Origin: CAIXZV01 sp037446495
Lineage (GTDB): Bacteria; Chloroflexota; Limnocylindria; Limnocylindrales; CSP1-4
Direction: 5' to 3'
DNA: 16,151 nt
Assembly (NCBI GenBank): GCA_037446495.1
Contig: JBBIIL010000070.1
Span: forward strand, 1 to 16,151
Part shown: one piece after another, positions 7,518 through 14,683 of the stretch
Layout: every line of letters begins with the position of its first letter
Position numbering within the stretch: the stretch's first letter is position 1
Translations under genes and position numbers: made by a program
Notes under the pieces: model-generated
Seen by the model: the letters and a program-made list of their open reading frames with translations, nothing else
Told to the model about the DNA's origin: nothing
Database searches by the model: none

Positions 7518-7523
7518 ATTATG
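7518..7523 (-). promoter_or_regulatory. Possible -10 element CATAAT for the dehydrogenase gene (leaderless)
   Basis: Read on the minus strand, CATAAT differs by one base from the TATAAT consensus and ends 8 nt before the ATG at 7509. A transcript from it would start at or within a few nt of the start codon, a common arrangement in high-GC Gram-positive bacteria. No convincing -35 is seen. Confidence 0.35.
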
Positions 7524-7569
7524 CGGTCCGAACCCTGCGCCCGCGCGTGCGTCCCACGCGTCCGCCACG

Positions 7570-7575
7570 TATCGT
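7570..7575 (+). promoter_or_regulatory. Possible -10 element TATCGT for the MttB-family gene (leaderless)
   Basis: TATCGT fits the TAnnnT pattern and ends 7 nt before the ATG at 7583. There is no Shine-Dalgarno sequence between them. This supports a leaderless transcript and the choice of the 7583 start. It rests on position and a loose consensus only. Confidence 0.3.
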
Positions 7576-7582
7576 TCCGCGG

Positions 7583-9148
7583 ATGACAGACCGCGTCGAG
7601 CCCGTGTCCCCCGGCACGTCCCGCCGCGCCCGCGGGGGGCGGCGCACGGCAGGCGGCGTGCCCCGGCAGCCGTGGCGGCGCGTGGTCAACCCGTTCACCC
7701 CGCTGGAGATCCTCTCGGCCGATCAGGTCGAGGCGATCCACGCCGCGGGCCTCACGATCCTGCGGGACATCGGCGTCGAGGTTCTGGGCGGCGCCGCGCT
7801 TGACCGCTTCGCACGAGCCGGGGTGCGCCTGGAGCGCTCCACAGGCGCCCGCGAGGCCGTCGGCCGCGTGCGACTCGACCCGGCGCAGGTGGAGGAGCTG
7901 GTGGCCCGGGCCCCGTCGCGCTTCGCGCTCCGCTCGCGGAACCCCGACCGCAACCTGGTCTTCGGCGACCGGCACCTGGTCTTCGCGTCGGTCGGCGGCC
8001 CAGCGTTCGTGAGCGACCTCGACGGCGGACGACGGCCTGGGACGCTCGCGGACCTCGAGCGGTTCGTGCGGGTCGTGGGCGCGCTCGACATCATCCACCA
8101 GGAGGGCGGGGGCCCTCTCGAGCCGCTCGACCTCCCCGCCGAGACGCGCCACCTCGACGTCTACCGGTCGCTGGCCACGCTGCTCGACAAGCCCTGGCAG
8201 TGCCTGGCCTTCGGCCGGGGGCCCGTGGAGGATGCGGTCGAGGTGGCGTGCGCGACGCTGGGCACGGACCGCGACGCACTGGCCCGCGAGCCCGCCCTCA
8301 TGACCATCGTGAACACCAACTCGCCGTTGCGTCTGGACGAGCCCATGTCCGACGGACTCATCGCGATGGCCGAGCACGGCCAGCCCGTGGTGGCCACGCC
8401 GTTCACGCTCGCGGGCGCGATGACGCCTGCCACGCTCGCGGGCGCCCTGGCCCAGCAGCACGCCGAGGCGCTGTTCATGGTGTCGCTCGCCCAGCTCGTC
8501 CGCCCCGGGACGCCCATGGTCTATGGCGGGTTCACCTCGAACGTCGACATGCGGACCGGCTCACCGGCGTTCGGCACGCCGGAGTACGTCAAGGCGCAGC
8601 TCGCCACCGGGCAGCTCGCCCGGCGCGTCGGCCTGCCCTGGCGGACGTCGAACGTGACGGCGTCGTCGGTCGTGGATGCGCAGGCGGCGTACGAGAGCGG
8701 GATGTCCGTCTGGGGCGCCCTGGCCGGCGGCGCGAGCCTGCTCTACCAGGGCGCGGGCTGGCTCGAGGGCGGACTGACCGCGAGCTTCGAGAAGCTGATC
8801 CTGGACGCCGAGCTCCTCGGGCAGATCGCGGCGCTGTGCGAGCCGATCATGGTGGACGAGGACGCACTGGGCCTCGACGCGATCGCGGAGGTGGGGCCCG
8901 GCGGCCACTTCTTCGGCTCGGCGCACACGCTGGCGCGGTTCGAGACCGCCTTCTACCGGCCGATGCTGTCCGACTGGCGCACCTTCGAGACGTGGCAGGA
9001 GGACGGGGCGCGCACGGCGACCGACCGCGCGAACCAAGTCTGGAAGCTGCTGCTCGCCGAGTACGAACCGCCGCCCCTGGAACCGGGACGCGCCGAGGCG
9101 CTCGACGCGTTCATCGAGCGCCGCAAGCGGGAGATCGCCGCGGGCTGA
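7583..9148 (+). CDS. MttB-superfamily (trimethylamine/glycine betaine-type) methyltransferase, non-pyrrolysine
   Basis: This 521-residue protein belongs to the MttB superfamily, corrinoid-dependent methyltransferases that demethylate quaternary or tertiary amines. Recognisable stretches are NPFTPLEILSADQVEAIH near the N-terminus, the IVNTNSPLRLDEPM block, FTLAGAMTPATLAGALAQ, and GGASLLYQGAGWLEGGL with the following helical C-terminus. The frame runs without any in-frame TAG. It is therefore a non-pyrrolysine member, the group that includes glycine betaine methyltransferase MtgB; the true substrate is not determinable. An upstream ATG at 7508 keeps the frame open but would overlap the divergent gene's start codon and leave no promoter space, so I chose 7583. 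No cognate corrinoid protein or corrinoid:folate methyltransferase gene lies in the window. The divergent FAD/folate dehydrogenase could act on the demethylated product, for example dimethylglycine. Confidence 0.9.
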   Translation: MTDRVEPVSPGTSRRARGGRRTAGGVPRQPWRRVVNPFTPLEILSADQVEAIHAAGLTILRDIGVEVLGGAALDRFARAGVRLERSTGAREAVGRVRLDPAQVEELVARAPSRFALRSRNPDRNLVFGDRHLVFASVGGPAFVSDLDGGRRPGTLADLERFVRVVGALDIIHQEGGGPLEPLDLPAETRHLDVYRSLATLLDKPWQCLAFGRGPVEDAVEVACATLGTDRDALAREPALMTIVNTNSPLRLDEPMSDGLIAMAEHGQPVVATPFTLAGAMTPATLAGALAQQHAEALFMVSLAQLVRPGTPMVYGGFTSNVDMRTGSPAFGTPEYVKAQLATGQLARRVGLPWRTSNVTASSVVDAQAAYESGMSVWGALAGGASLLYQGAGWLEGGLTASFEKLILDAELLGQIAALCEPIMVDEDALGLDAIAEVGPGGHFFGSAHTLARFETAFYRPMLSDWRTFETWQEDGARTATDRANQVWKLLLAEYEPPPLEPGRAEALDAFIERRKREIAAG

Positions 9149-9170
9149 GCGCGGCGGCCCCGGCCGCGCC

Positions 9171-9189
9171 GGCCCCGGCCGCGGGGGCC
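9171..9189. terminator. GC-rich hairpin between convergent genes
   Basis: GGCCCC (9171-9176), a 7-nt loop and GGGGCC (9184-9189) can form a 6-bp GC stem in the 48-nt gap between two convergent genes. GGCCCCGGCCGCG also occurs twice in tandem (9156-9168, 9171-9183), giving several alternative folds. There is no T-run, so it would be a weak or non-canonical terminator acting in both directions. Confidence 0.35.
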
Positions 9190-9196
9190 CGAACCG

Positions 9197-10561
9197 TCAG
9201 CCCGACGGGCGGATGTTCTGGTTGCGCTGGAACACGTTGTCGGGGTCCCACGCGGCCTTGGCCTCGGCCAGCCGCCGGTATGTGCTCAGCGGGTAGGCCT
9301 CGCGGACCCTGGCCTCGCCCTCGTCCTCGAGGAAGTTGGCGTACGCGCCGATGCCGCGGCCGCGCAGCTTCGCCAGCACGTCGTCCGCCCAGTCCCGGCA
9401 CTGGCTCAGCGCCTCGGGCGTCGCGGCCGCGGCGAGCGCCATGAGGTGGACCGGCGCGCCGCGGTGGGCGTACGCGGTGGCCGTGCTCGGAACGTCCGCG
9501 ACGGCCCCGCCCAGCACCCGGACCTGGATCACGGTGCGGAAGCCCGGCGAGGCCAGGTACGCCTCGCGCAGCGTCTCGACCACCGCATCGTCCACCACCT
9601 CGACGAACATCGAGCGGCCCACGGACGCGACCGGCGCGGCGGCGGCCTCGGTGAAGCGGTAGACCGCTGGGTAGGGCATTGGGCCCACGACGTCGGCGAT
9701 GGGCTTGGCCAGGGCGCGGAACGGCGCCCAGGCTGCCTCGGCGGCGGTGGCATCGCCGTTGTGCGCGCCCATGATCACGACCACCGGCCGTCCGATCATC
9801 TCGGGCGGGACGAACGGCGCGCGCGGGGCAGGCATCACGTTGGCGATCACGCCCAGCTCCGGCGGTGCCGCGCCCGCGAGCGGGGTCACCCCGCGCAGGA
9901 CGTCGCGGGTCGGGGGCAGCAGCAGGGCGCCGCCATAGACCATCCCTGCCTCGACCATGTCGAACTCGAGCGAGGTCACCACGCCGAAGTTGCCGCCGCC
10001 GCCGCGGATGGCCCAGAAGAGGTCCGGCTCCGACTCCGCGGAGGCGGTCACGACCCGGCCGTCCGCGGTCACGAGCTCGGCCGAGACCAAGTGGTCGATG
10101 GTCAGGCCGTGCTGCCGCGACAGATAGCCCATCCCACCGCCGAGCGTGATCCCGGTGATGCCCACGGCGGCGCTGTCCCCGAACGGGACGGTCAGCCCGT
10201 GCTCGTGCGCGGCCGCCACCACGGCTCCCGCGTGAAGGCCAGCCCCGGCGCGCACGCGGCGGGCCGCCGGGTCGATGGCGAGGTCGCACAGGTCGCGGGT
10301 GTCGATGACGAGCACGCCGTCGCCGGTCGAGTGCCCGGCAGCGCTGTGGCCCCCGCCGCGCACGGCGATCTCGAATCCGGCGGTCCGCGCGCAGGCGATG
10401 GCGCGGGCGACGTCATCGGCGCTCCGCGGACGGACGACGGCCGCCGGCCGGCCGGTCGCGGCCAACTGGTAGACGCCGGCTGTCGCGTCGAACTCGGGAT
10501 CCTCGGGCCCGAGCACCCGACCGGTGAAGGACGATGCGAGGCCGTGGAGCGCTGCGGTCAT
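9197..10561 (-). CDS. FAD-binding oxidoreductase, berberine bridge/6-hydroxynicotine oxidase type
   Basis: This 454-residue protein has the PCMH/VAO-type FAD domain followed by a C-terminal BBE segment. RGGGHSAAGHS (68-78) carries His72, the position of covalent FAD attachment in this family. VGITGITLGGGMGYLSRQHGL (from 133) is the second FAD-binding stretch. The Cys used for a second covalent bond in bicovalent enzymes is absent there, so at most one flavin link is expected. FWAIRGGGGNFGVVTSLEF (182-200) and the terminal DPDNVFQRNQNI are also typical. Members oxidise sugars, alkaloids or other alcohols/amines with O2; the substrate here is unknown. There is no signal peptide, so it is probably cytoplasmic. 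The ATG at 10561 has no clear Shine-Dalgarno sequence. A TTGACA hexamer lies about 83 nt upstream. It is convergent with the MttB-family gene and need not share its pathway. Confidence 0.93.
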   Translation of the reverse strand: MTAALHGLASSFTGRVLGPEDPEFDATAGVYQLAATGRPAAVVRPRSADDVARAIACARTAGFEIAVRGGGHSAAGHSTGDGVLVIDTRDLCDLAIDPAARRVRAGAGLHAGAVVAAAHEHGLTVPFGDSAAVGITGITLGGGMGYLSRQHGLTIDHLVSAELVTADGRVVTASAESEPDLFWAIRGGGGNFGVVTSLEFDMVEAGMVYGGALLLPPTRDVLRGVTPLAGAAPPELGVIANVMPAPRAPFVPPEMIGRPVVVIMGAHNGDATAAEAAWAPFRALAKPIADVVGPMPYPAVYRFTEAAAAPVASVGRSMFVEVVDDAVVETLREAYLASPGFRTVIQVRVLGGAVADVPSTATAYAHRGAPVHLMALAAAATPEALSQCRDWADDVLAKLRGRGIGAYANFLEDEGEARVREAYPLSTYRRLAEAKAAWDPDNVFQRNQNIRPSG

Positions 10562-10643
10562 CGCCGAGGCACTCGAGGGTTGGAACGCATGGCGCGCATT
10601 GTGGCGTGCGCGGGCCGAGGCGTGTTGCGATTCCCGCAGCCGC

Positions 10644-10649
10644 TGTCAA
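10644..10649 (-). promoter_or_regulatory. TTGACA, consensus -35 hexamer upstream of the FAD oxidoreductase
   Basis: An exact TTGACA reads on the minus strand 82-87 nt before the ATG at 10561, just downstream of the hairpin that follows the previous gene. The matching -10 region 16-18 nt further on is poor (AACACG-like). The site is suggestive rather than firm. Confidence 0.3.
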
Positions 10650-10655
10650 CCGGCA

Positions 10656-10671
10656 GGGGGTCGGGACCCCC
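10656..10671 (-). terminator. Hairpin downstream of the DUF5666-repeat gene
   Basis: GGGGGT (10656-10661), a CGGG loop and ACCCCC (10666-10671) form a perfect 6-bp stem 28 nt beyond the stop of the minus-strand gene ending at 10700. No T-tract follows on the minus strand. It is probably a terminator that separates this gene from the FAD oxidoreductase, whose candidate -35 lies immediately after it. Confidence 0.45.
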
Positions 10672-10699
10672 CACCAGGCCCCGGCGCGAGCGCCGTCGA

Positions 10700-11740
10700 T
10701 CAGCCCGACGTGCTCGCCGATGCCGCCGGGGCGGGGCCGGCGCCCTTCCAGCCGCCGCGCGAATCGCCGTGCATGACTCCCGCCCGGACGGAAGTAGCCG
10801 AGAGCACACCATTGGCGCCCTTGACGCCCTGCGCCACGATCACGTCCTTGACCGCCACGTCAGCGAGCGTCGGCGCGGCCTTGCCGACGACCACGAACGT
10901 CGTCTTGGGGGTGACCTGGACCGTGGCGGTGCCGCCACCGAAGGTGCTGACGGTGAGCGAGTCGCCGGACTTCTGGGTCACCGTGCCCATCACGACGTCC
11001 GGTCGGACGTCCACGGCCTCGGCCTTGAGCGACCCGTCCGAGCCGGTGGTCCCGACCGCGGTGAGCTGCTGGCCCACCGAGATGTCGGAACGCGCGATGG
11101 CCCCGTCGGCCCGGCGGTACACGGTGGACCCATCGGTCGTGATCGTGGCGGCCTTTCCCCCACCGCGCTGCACGGTGATGGACCCTGCGTCGATCTTGCT
11201 GACCGTCCCGCCGATCTGGTCGAGGACCACGGAGAGCCCCTTGACGGTGTAGGTGCCATCGCTGGCGCGGGACTCGCTGATCGAGATCCCGTCGCCCACC
11301 TTGAGCCCGCTGACCGCGATGGGCGCGCCGGCTCGGGTGATCGTGATCCCGGCCGTGTCGATGGTGCGCGCCCAGCCGTTGGCCGATTCGAGGCTGATCT
11401 TGGTGCCGTTGATGGCGGTGATCTTGATGCCGGGCAGGAACCCTCCGCCTCGGCCGCCGAACCCACCGAACTCGCCGCGGCCGGGGTTGGCGCCCATGAA
11501 GCCGGGCCACACGGCGCGGCCCCACGAGGCGATCTGGTCCGGCTTGGCCTTCACGTCGGGTGAGGCCAGCTGCGCAGACGAGGCGCCGGCAGCTGCCGCG
11601 AGGGGCGCCACCGAGAGCGAGCCAGGCTGGGCGAGCGAGGCGCCCACCGCCACGACGGCGAGGACGAGCAGGATCGCGGCGACGAGCAGATGCGTGGGAA
11701 TGCGCCGCGACGCTCGAATAGGCTCCGGACGGACTTCCAT
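10700..11740 (-). CDS. Membrane-anchored protein with three tandem DUF5666-like repeats
   Basis: This 346-residue protein starts with a basic stretch and one hydrophobic segment (about 15-37), giving an N-in signal anchor with the rest outside the membrane. A Gly-rich linker (about 85-103, GGFGG/GRGGG) leads to three similar β-rich units at about 104-173, 175-246 and 249-320. Each opens with G-x-(V/I)-(T/S) followed by SI/SL-T-V, has a TTDGSTVY/TPKTTF-like centre with V-G-(D/Q), and ends with DG-x-L/Y-x-(A/V). This resembles DUF5666 β-barrel repeats. No enzyme motif is visible and the function is unknown. The tail is low-complexity Ala/Ser/Pro. The ATG at 11740 has GAGGG 9 nt upstream. The frame stays open far upstream (to about 12223), but that part overlaps ligD in another frame and is not coding. 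It may be a cell-envelope or metal/ligand-binding protein, which is inference only. Confidence 0.82.
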   Translation of the reverse strand: MEVRPEPIRASRRIPTHLLVAAILLVLAVVAVGASLAQPGSLSVAPLAAAAGASSAQLASPDVKAKPDQIASWGRAVWPGFMGANPGRGEFGGFGGRGGGFLPGIKITAINGTKISLESANGWARTIDTAGITITRAGAPIAVSGLKVGDGISISESRASDGTYTVKGLSVVLDQIGGTVSKIDAGSITVQRGGGKAATITTDGSTVYRRADGAIARSDISVGQQLTAVGTTGSDGSLKAEAVDVRPDVVMGTVTQKSGDSLTVSTFGGGTATVQVTPKTTFVVVGKAAPTLADVAVKDVIVAQGVKGANGVLSATSVRAGVMHGDSRGGWKGAGPAPAASASTSG

Positions 11741-11924
11741 GGTTCGACACCCTCGATTCCGCGACCTGCGGACCACAGCGCGAGGTCCAGCCGCGAGCAG
11801 ACGGATTCTCGCACAGCACCCCAAGCGGGGATCCGATGCTGCGCCGGAAGCCGGTGCGCAGGTGCACCACCGGGCCGCTCCCGGGCCGCATCGCGTGCGA
11901 GGTCTGCTGGCCGAGCCGAAACGG
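11741..11924. other. Intergenic stretch between ligD and the DUF5666-repeat gene
   Basis: This 184-nt gap on the minus strand holds the leader of the DUF5666-repeat gene. The inverted repeat AGCCG-AAA-CGGCT (11914-11926) overlaps the ligD stop codon and could contribute to transcription termination; it is only 5 bp and has no T-run. I see no convincing -35/-10 pair and no small gene. Confidence 0.3.
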
Positions 11925-14636
11925 CTAGAGCGACGGGAGCACCTGGCGATCGGCGGGGAGCGCCGCCCACGGGTCGCCGCGCTCGGCGAGCCGCGCGAGC
12001 ATGGTCCGGATCGTCCAGCGGTCGGGGCGCAGGTCCGGATCGTCGAGCTCGTCCCATGTGATCGGCGCGGACACCGGGGCGTCGGGGCGCGGCCGGACGG
12101 CGTAGGGTGCGACGAGCGTCTTGATCCCCGCGTTCTGCGTGTAGTCGAGGCGCGCCCGGCCGCCGCGGTCCTTCTTCGCCCAGTCCCACGACACCAGGTC
12201 CGGGACCGCCGCGCCCACCGCACGCGAGAGCTTCTCGACCCAGGCGGAGGTCTCGGCGTACGAATACCGCCCGCGATCGATCGGGATCCATGCGTGGAGC
12301 CCCCGACCGCCAGTGACCTTGGGGTATGCCCGCACGCCCAGGTGGGCCAGGGCCGTGCGGTACAGGCGTGCCAGCACCAGCGTCTGCTCCCAGGTGGTGT
12401 CGGGGCCGGGGTCGATGTCGATCAGCGCGTATGTCGGCTGCCACGGGTCGTCGCAGGTTGATGTCCAGGCGTGGACCTCGAACGAGGCCTGGTTGCCCAG
12501 CCAGCACAGCGCCGCCACGCCATCGGCGACCAGGTGGTCGTTGGGGTCGCGGCCGGCGCGACCGTGCAGCCCGTTCTCGCGCCAGCGGGTCAGCCAGGCC
12601 GGCGCCGTCGTCGGGAGTTGCTTCTGCCAGAACCCGGGCCGGCCCGCGCCGTCGGGGAAGCGCTGGAGGTTGAGCGGCCGGTCGGCGAGGTGGGGGAGCA
12701 TCGCCGGCGCCACCTGGGCGAAGTAGGCGATCAGTTCTCGCTTCGTCACCGGTGGCTCGTCCGTGCCGTCGCAGGACGGGAAGAGCACCTTGTCGAGGTT
12801 GGTGAGCCTGAGCTCACGTCCGCCGACGCGCCATGCGCCGTCGCGGGTCACCGCGGCCAGCGCCGCGAGCTCGTCCACGGTGGCGCCGGCGAAGGCGCGG
12901 ACCGACGACGCAGCCGATGACGACGGGGCCGGCGACGACGCCTCGGCCTCCGGCCCAACGGCCACCTCGACCGCCACCTCGCGAGTCACCGTCCGCGGGT
13001 CGCGGTCCGCGAGCAGCCCCTTGAACGCTGCCTGGCGGACGTTGTCGTCACGCGTCCATCCCGCGATCTCCGCGCTGACCACCAGCTCCGGCCGGACCCA
13101 CCGCACGTCCGCGAGGTCCCTGCCCCAGCGGCTGCGGGCGCCGGAGGGCGGGGCCGGGTCAAACGGCGGGGCGTCGGCAGCGAGCGCCTCGAGGCGGGCC
13201 AGCAGCTCACGACGTGACCGGCTGTCGAACCCAGTACCCACCATGCCGGCGAAGTGCAGCGCGCCGCCAACGTAGACGCCCACCGCCAGCGCTCCAAGCT
13301 CGTTCGGCTTGCCCGCCTCGGGCGTCCAGCCGCCCACGACCAGCTCCTGGCCGGGCCGGGCTTTGCGCTTGATCCAGTCGGCGGACCGCCGGCCAGGCGT
13401 GTAGCGCGAGCGCCGGCGTTTGGCCACCACGCCCTCGAGACCGTGGCGAACGGCCGCCTCGAAGTACGCCGGGCCCCCGCCGACGACATGCGCGGAGAGC
13501 TGGACGTGCGGGTCGTCGCGGAGCCGGCTCGCAAGGAGCGCCGTGCGCGCCTCGAGCGGCACGTCGAGCAGCGAGAATCCGTCGAGGTGCAGCAGGTCGA
13601 ACACCACGAACACCACGCCGCCGCTCGCATCGCCCAGCCGCTCCTGCAGCAGCGAGAAATCGGGCCGTCCCGCGTCGTCGAGCGCCACCGCCTCGCCGTC
13701 CACGACCGCCTCGGCCGCGTCGATCCAGTCGGCGTTCCCCCGGAGGCGCGGGAACCAGCCGCCGGCGTCCACTCCATTGCGCGATCGCACCTCCGACCGT
13801 CCGGCCCGCACCAGCGCCTGCGTGCGGTAGCCATCCCACTTGACCTCGACCAGCCAGTCGTCACCGGGCGGCACGGCGGAGCCCGGCGTGGCGAGCATCG
13901 GCTCCACGAAGCGGGGCATCGGCGCGGGCGTCGCGAGCGCCAGGTCCGGGTCCACTCCGCCCACGGGCAGCGCGGCCGTGAACCTCGGTGCCAAACCGGC
14001 CGTCACTTCGTCGCTGGTGCGGCCCGTCCTCACGCTGGTCGGGTGGTCCTCGGCATTCCAGCCAGCCACCGCGTCCGCGTCGCGCTTGTGGATCAGCAGC
14101 CATGGATCGCCCAGGCCCTCCTCGCCCTCGCCGCGCTTCCGCTCCGCCGAGCCGGTCCGCACGATCGTGGCGCGACCGCGCAGCTTCTCCCCGCGGAAGC
14201 GGAGCTTGAGCTCACCGTCTGCGAGCGCGACCGACGGGTCGGGCGTCTCGCGCTCGGGCTCCCAGGTGCCCCAGTCCCACACCATGACGTCGCCCGCGCC
14301 GTACTCGCCCTTCGGGATCGTCCCCTCGAAGTCGAAGTAGTCGAGCGGGTGATCCTCGACGTGGACGGCCATGCGCTTGGCGTCGGGGTCGAGCGACGGC
14401 CCGCGCGGGACGGCCCAGGAGACCAGCACGCCGCCGATCTCCAGGCGCAGATCGTAGTGGAGCCGCGTGGCCCGATGGCGCTGGACCACGAAGCGGCGAC
14501 GGACCGCGAACGGGGCGAGTGCGCTGCCCGGGTCGGCCGATGCCAGACCCGGCGCCTCGCTCGAGGGCAGCCCGCCAGGCGCGGGCTCTGGCGTGCGCGC
14601 GAAGTCGCGCTTGCGCCGGTACTCCTCGAGGGGCAC
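11925..14636 (-). CDS. ligD: Multifunctional DNA ligase D (PE-LIG-POL) of bacterial NHEJ
   Basis: LigD processes and seals double-strand breaks held by Ku. All three domains are present in 903 residues. The 3'-phosphoesterase domain (about 45-200) shows RHRATRLHYDLRLE with His54 and His60, HVEDHP (92-97) and EGTIPKGEYGAG (104-115). The ATP-dependent ligase domain (about 240-555) has motif I EVKWDGYR with the nucleotidyl Lys266, then EGVVAKR (401-407) and DWIKRK (420-425). The archaeo-eukaryotic primase-type polymerase domain (about 603-895) has the Asp pair 740/742 in LIDIDPG, TGGRGLH with His781, and RLDYTQN with Asp831. An Ala/Ser/Glu linker (about 555-600) joins ligase and polymerase. The order PE-LIG-POL matches Pseudomonas LigD and differs from mycobacterial POL-PE-LIG. 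The start is GTG at 14636: an in-frame stop lies just upstream and no better start exists. It follows ku by 47 nt in the same direction. Confidence 0.97.
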   Translation of the reverse strand: MPLEEYRRKRDFARTPEPAPGGLPSSEAPGLASADPGSALAPFAVRRRFVVQRHRATRLHYDLRLEIGGVLVSWAVPRGPSLDPDAKRMAVHVEDHPLDYFDFEGTIPKGEYGAGDVMVWDWGTWEPERETPDPSVALADGELKLRFRGEKLRGRATIVRTGSAERKRGEGEEGLGDPWLLIHKRDADAVAGWNAEDHPTSVRTGRTSDEVTAGLAPRFTAALPVGGVDPDLALATPAPMPRFVEPMLATPGSAVPPGDDWLVEVKWDGYRTQALVRAGRSEVRSRNGVDAGGWFPRLRGNADWIDAAEAVVDGEAVALDDAGRPDFSLLQERLGDASGGVVFVVFDLLHLDGFSLLDVPLEARTALLASRLRDDPHVQLSAHVVGGGPAYFEAAVRHGLEGVVAKRRRSRYTPGRRSADWIKRKARPGQELVVGGWTPEAGKPNELGALAVGVYVGGALHFAGMVGTGFDSRSRRELLARLEALAADAPPFDPAPPSGARSRWGRDLADVRWVRPELVVSAEIAGWTRDDNVRQAAFKGLLADRDPRTVTREVAVEVAVGPEAEASSPAPSSSAASSVRAFAGATVDELAALAAVTRDGAWRVGGRELRLTNLDKVLFPSCDGTDEPPVTKRELIAYFAQVAPAMLPHLADRPLNLQRFPDGAGRPGFWQKQLPTTAPAWLTRWRENGLHGRAGRDPNDHLVADGVAALCWLGNQASFEVHAWTSTCDDPWQPTYALIDIDPGPDTTWEQTLVLARLYRTALAHLGVRAYPKVTGGRGLHAWIPIDRGRYSYAETSAWVEKLSRAVGAAVPDLVSWDWAKKDRGGRARLDYTQNAGIKTLVAPYAVRPRPDAPVSAPITWDELDDPDLRPDRWTIRTMLARLAERGDPWAALPADRQVLPSL

Positions 14637-14683
14637 GGTGACGCGCTGGCGGCTCGCGCCGCACTACGCCGTGCCTGCCACGC

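Noticed and set aside
7508..7582. 25-codon N-terminal extension of the MttB-family protein
   Set aside because: It is Arg/Pro-rich and unlike the family. It would overlap the divergent start codon and leave no room for a promoter.
5449..7803. Very long plus-strand open frame (about 780 codons) opposite the dehydrogenase gene
   Set aside because: It is antisense to a clearly recognised FAD/GcvT protein. Its composition (Arg, Gly, Ala, Val, His runs) is that of a GC-driven shadow frame, with no domain recognisable.
9446..11563. Long plus-strand open frame (about 700 codons) opposite the FAD oxidoreductase and DUF5666 genes
   Set aside because: It spans two real genes and an intergenic terminator on the other strand. 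It shows no motifs and an Arg/Gly/His-biased shadow composition.
11741..12223. Upstream extension of the DUF5666-repeat frame into ligD
   Set aside because: It overlaps the conserved polymerase domain of ligD in another frame. The signal anchor and Shine-Dalgarno sequence place the real start at 11740.
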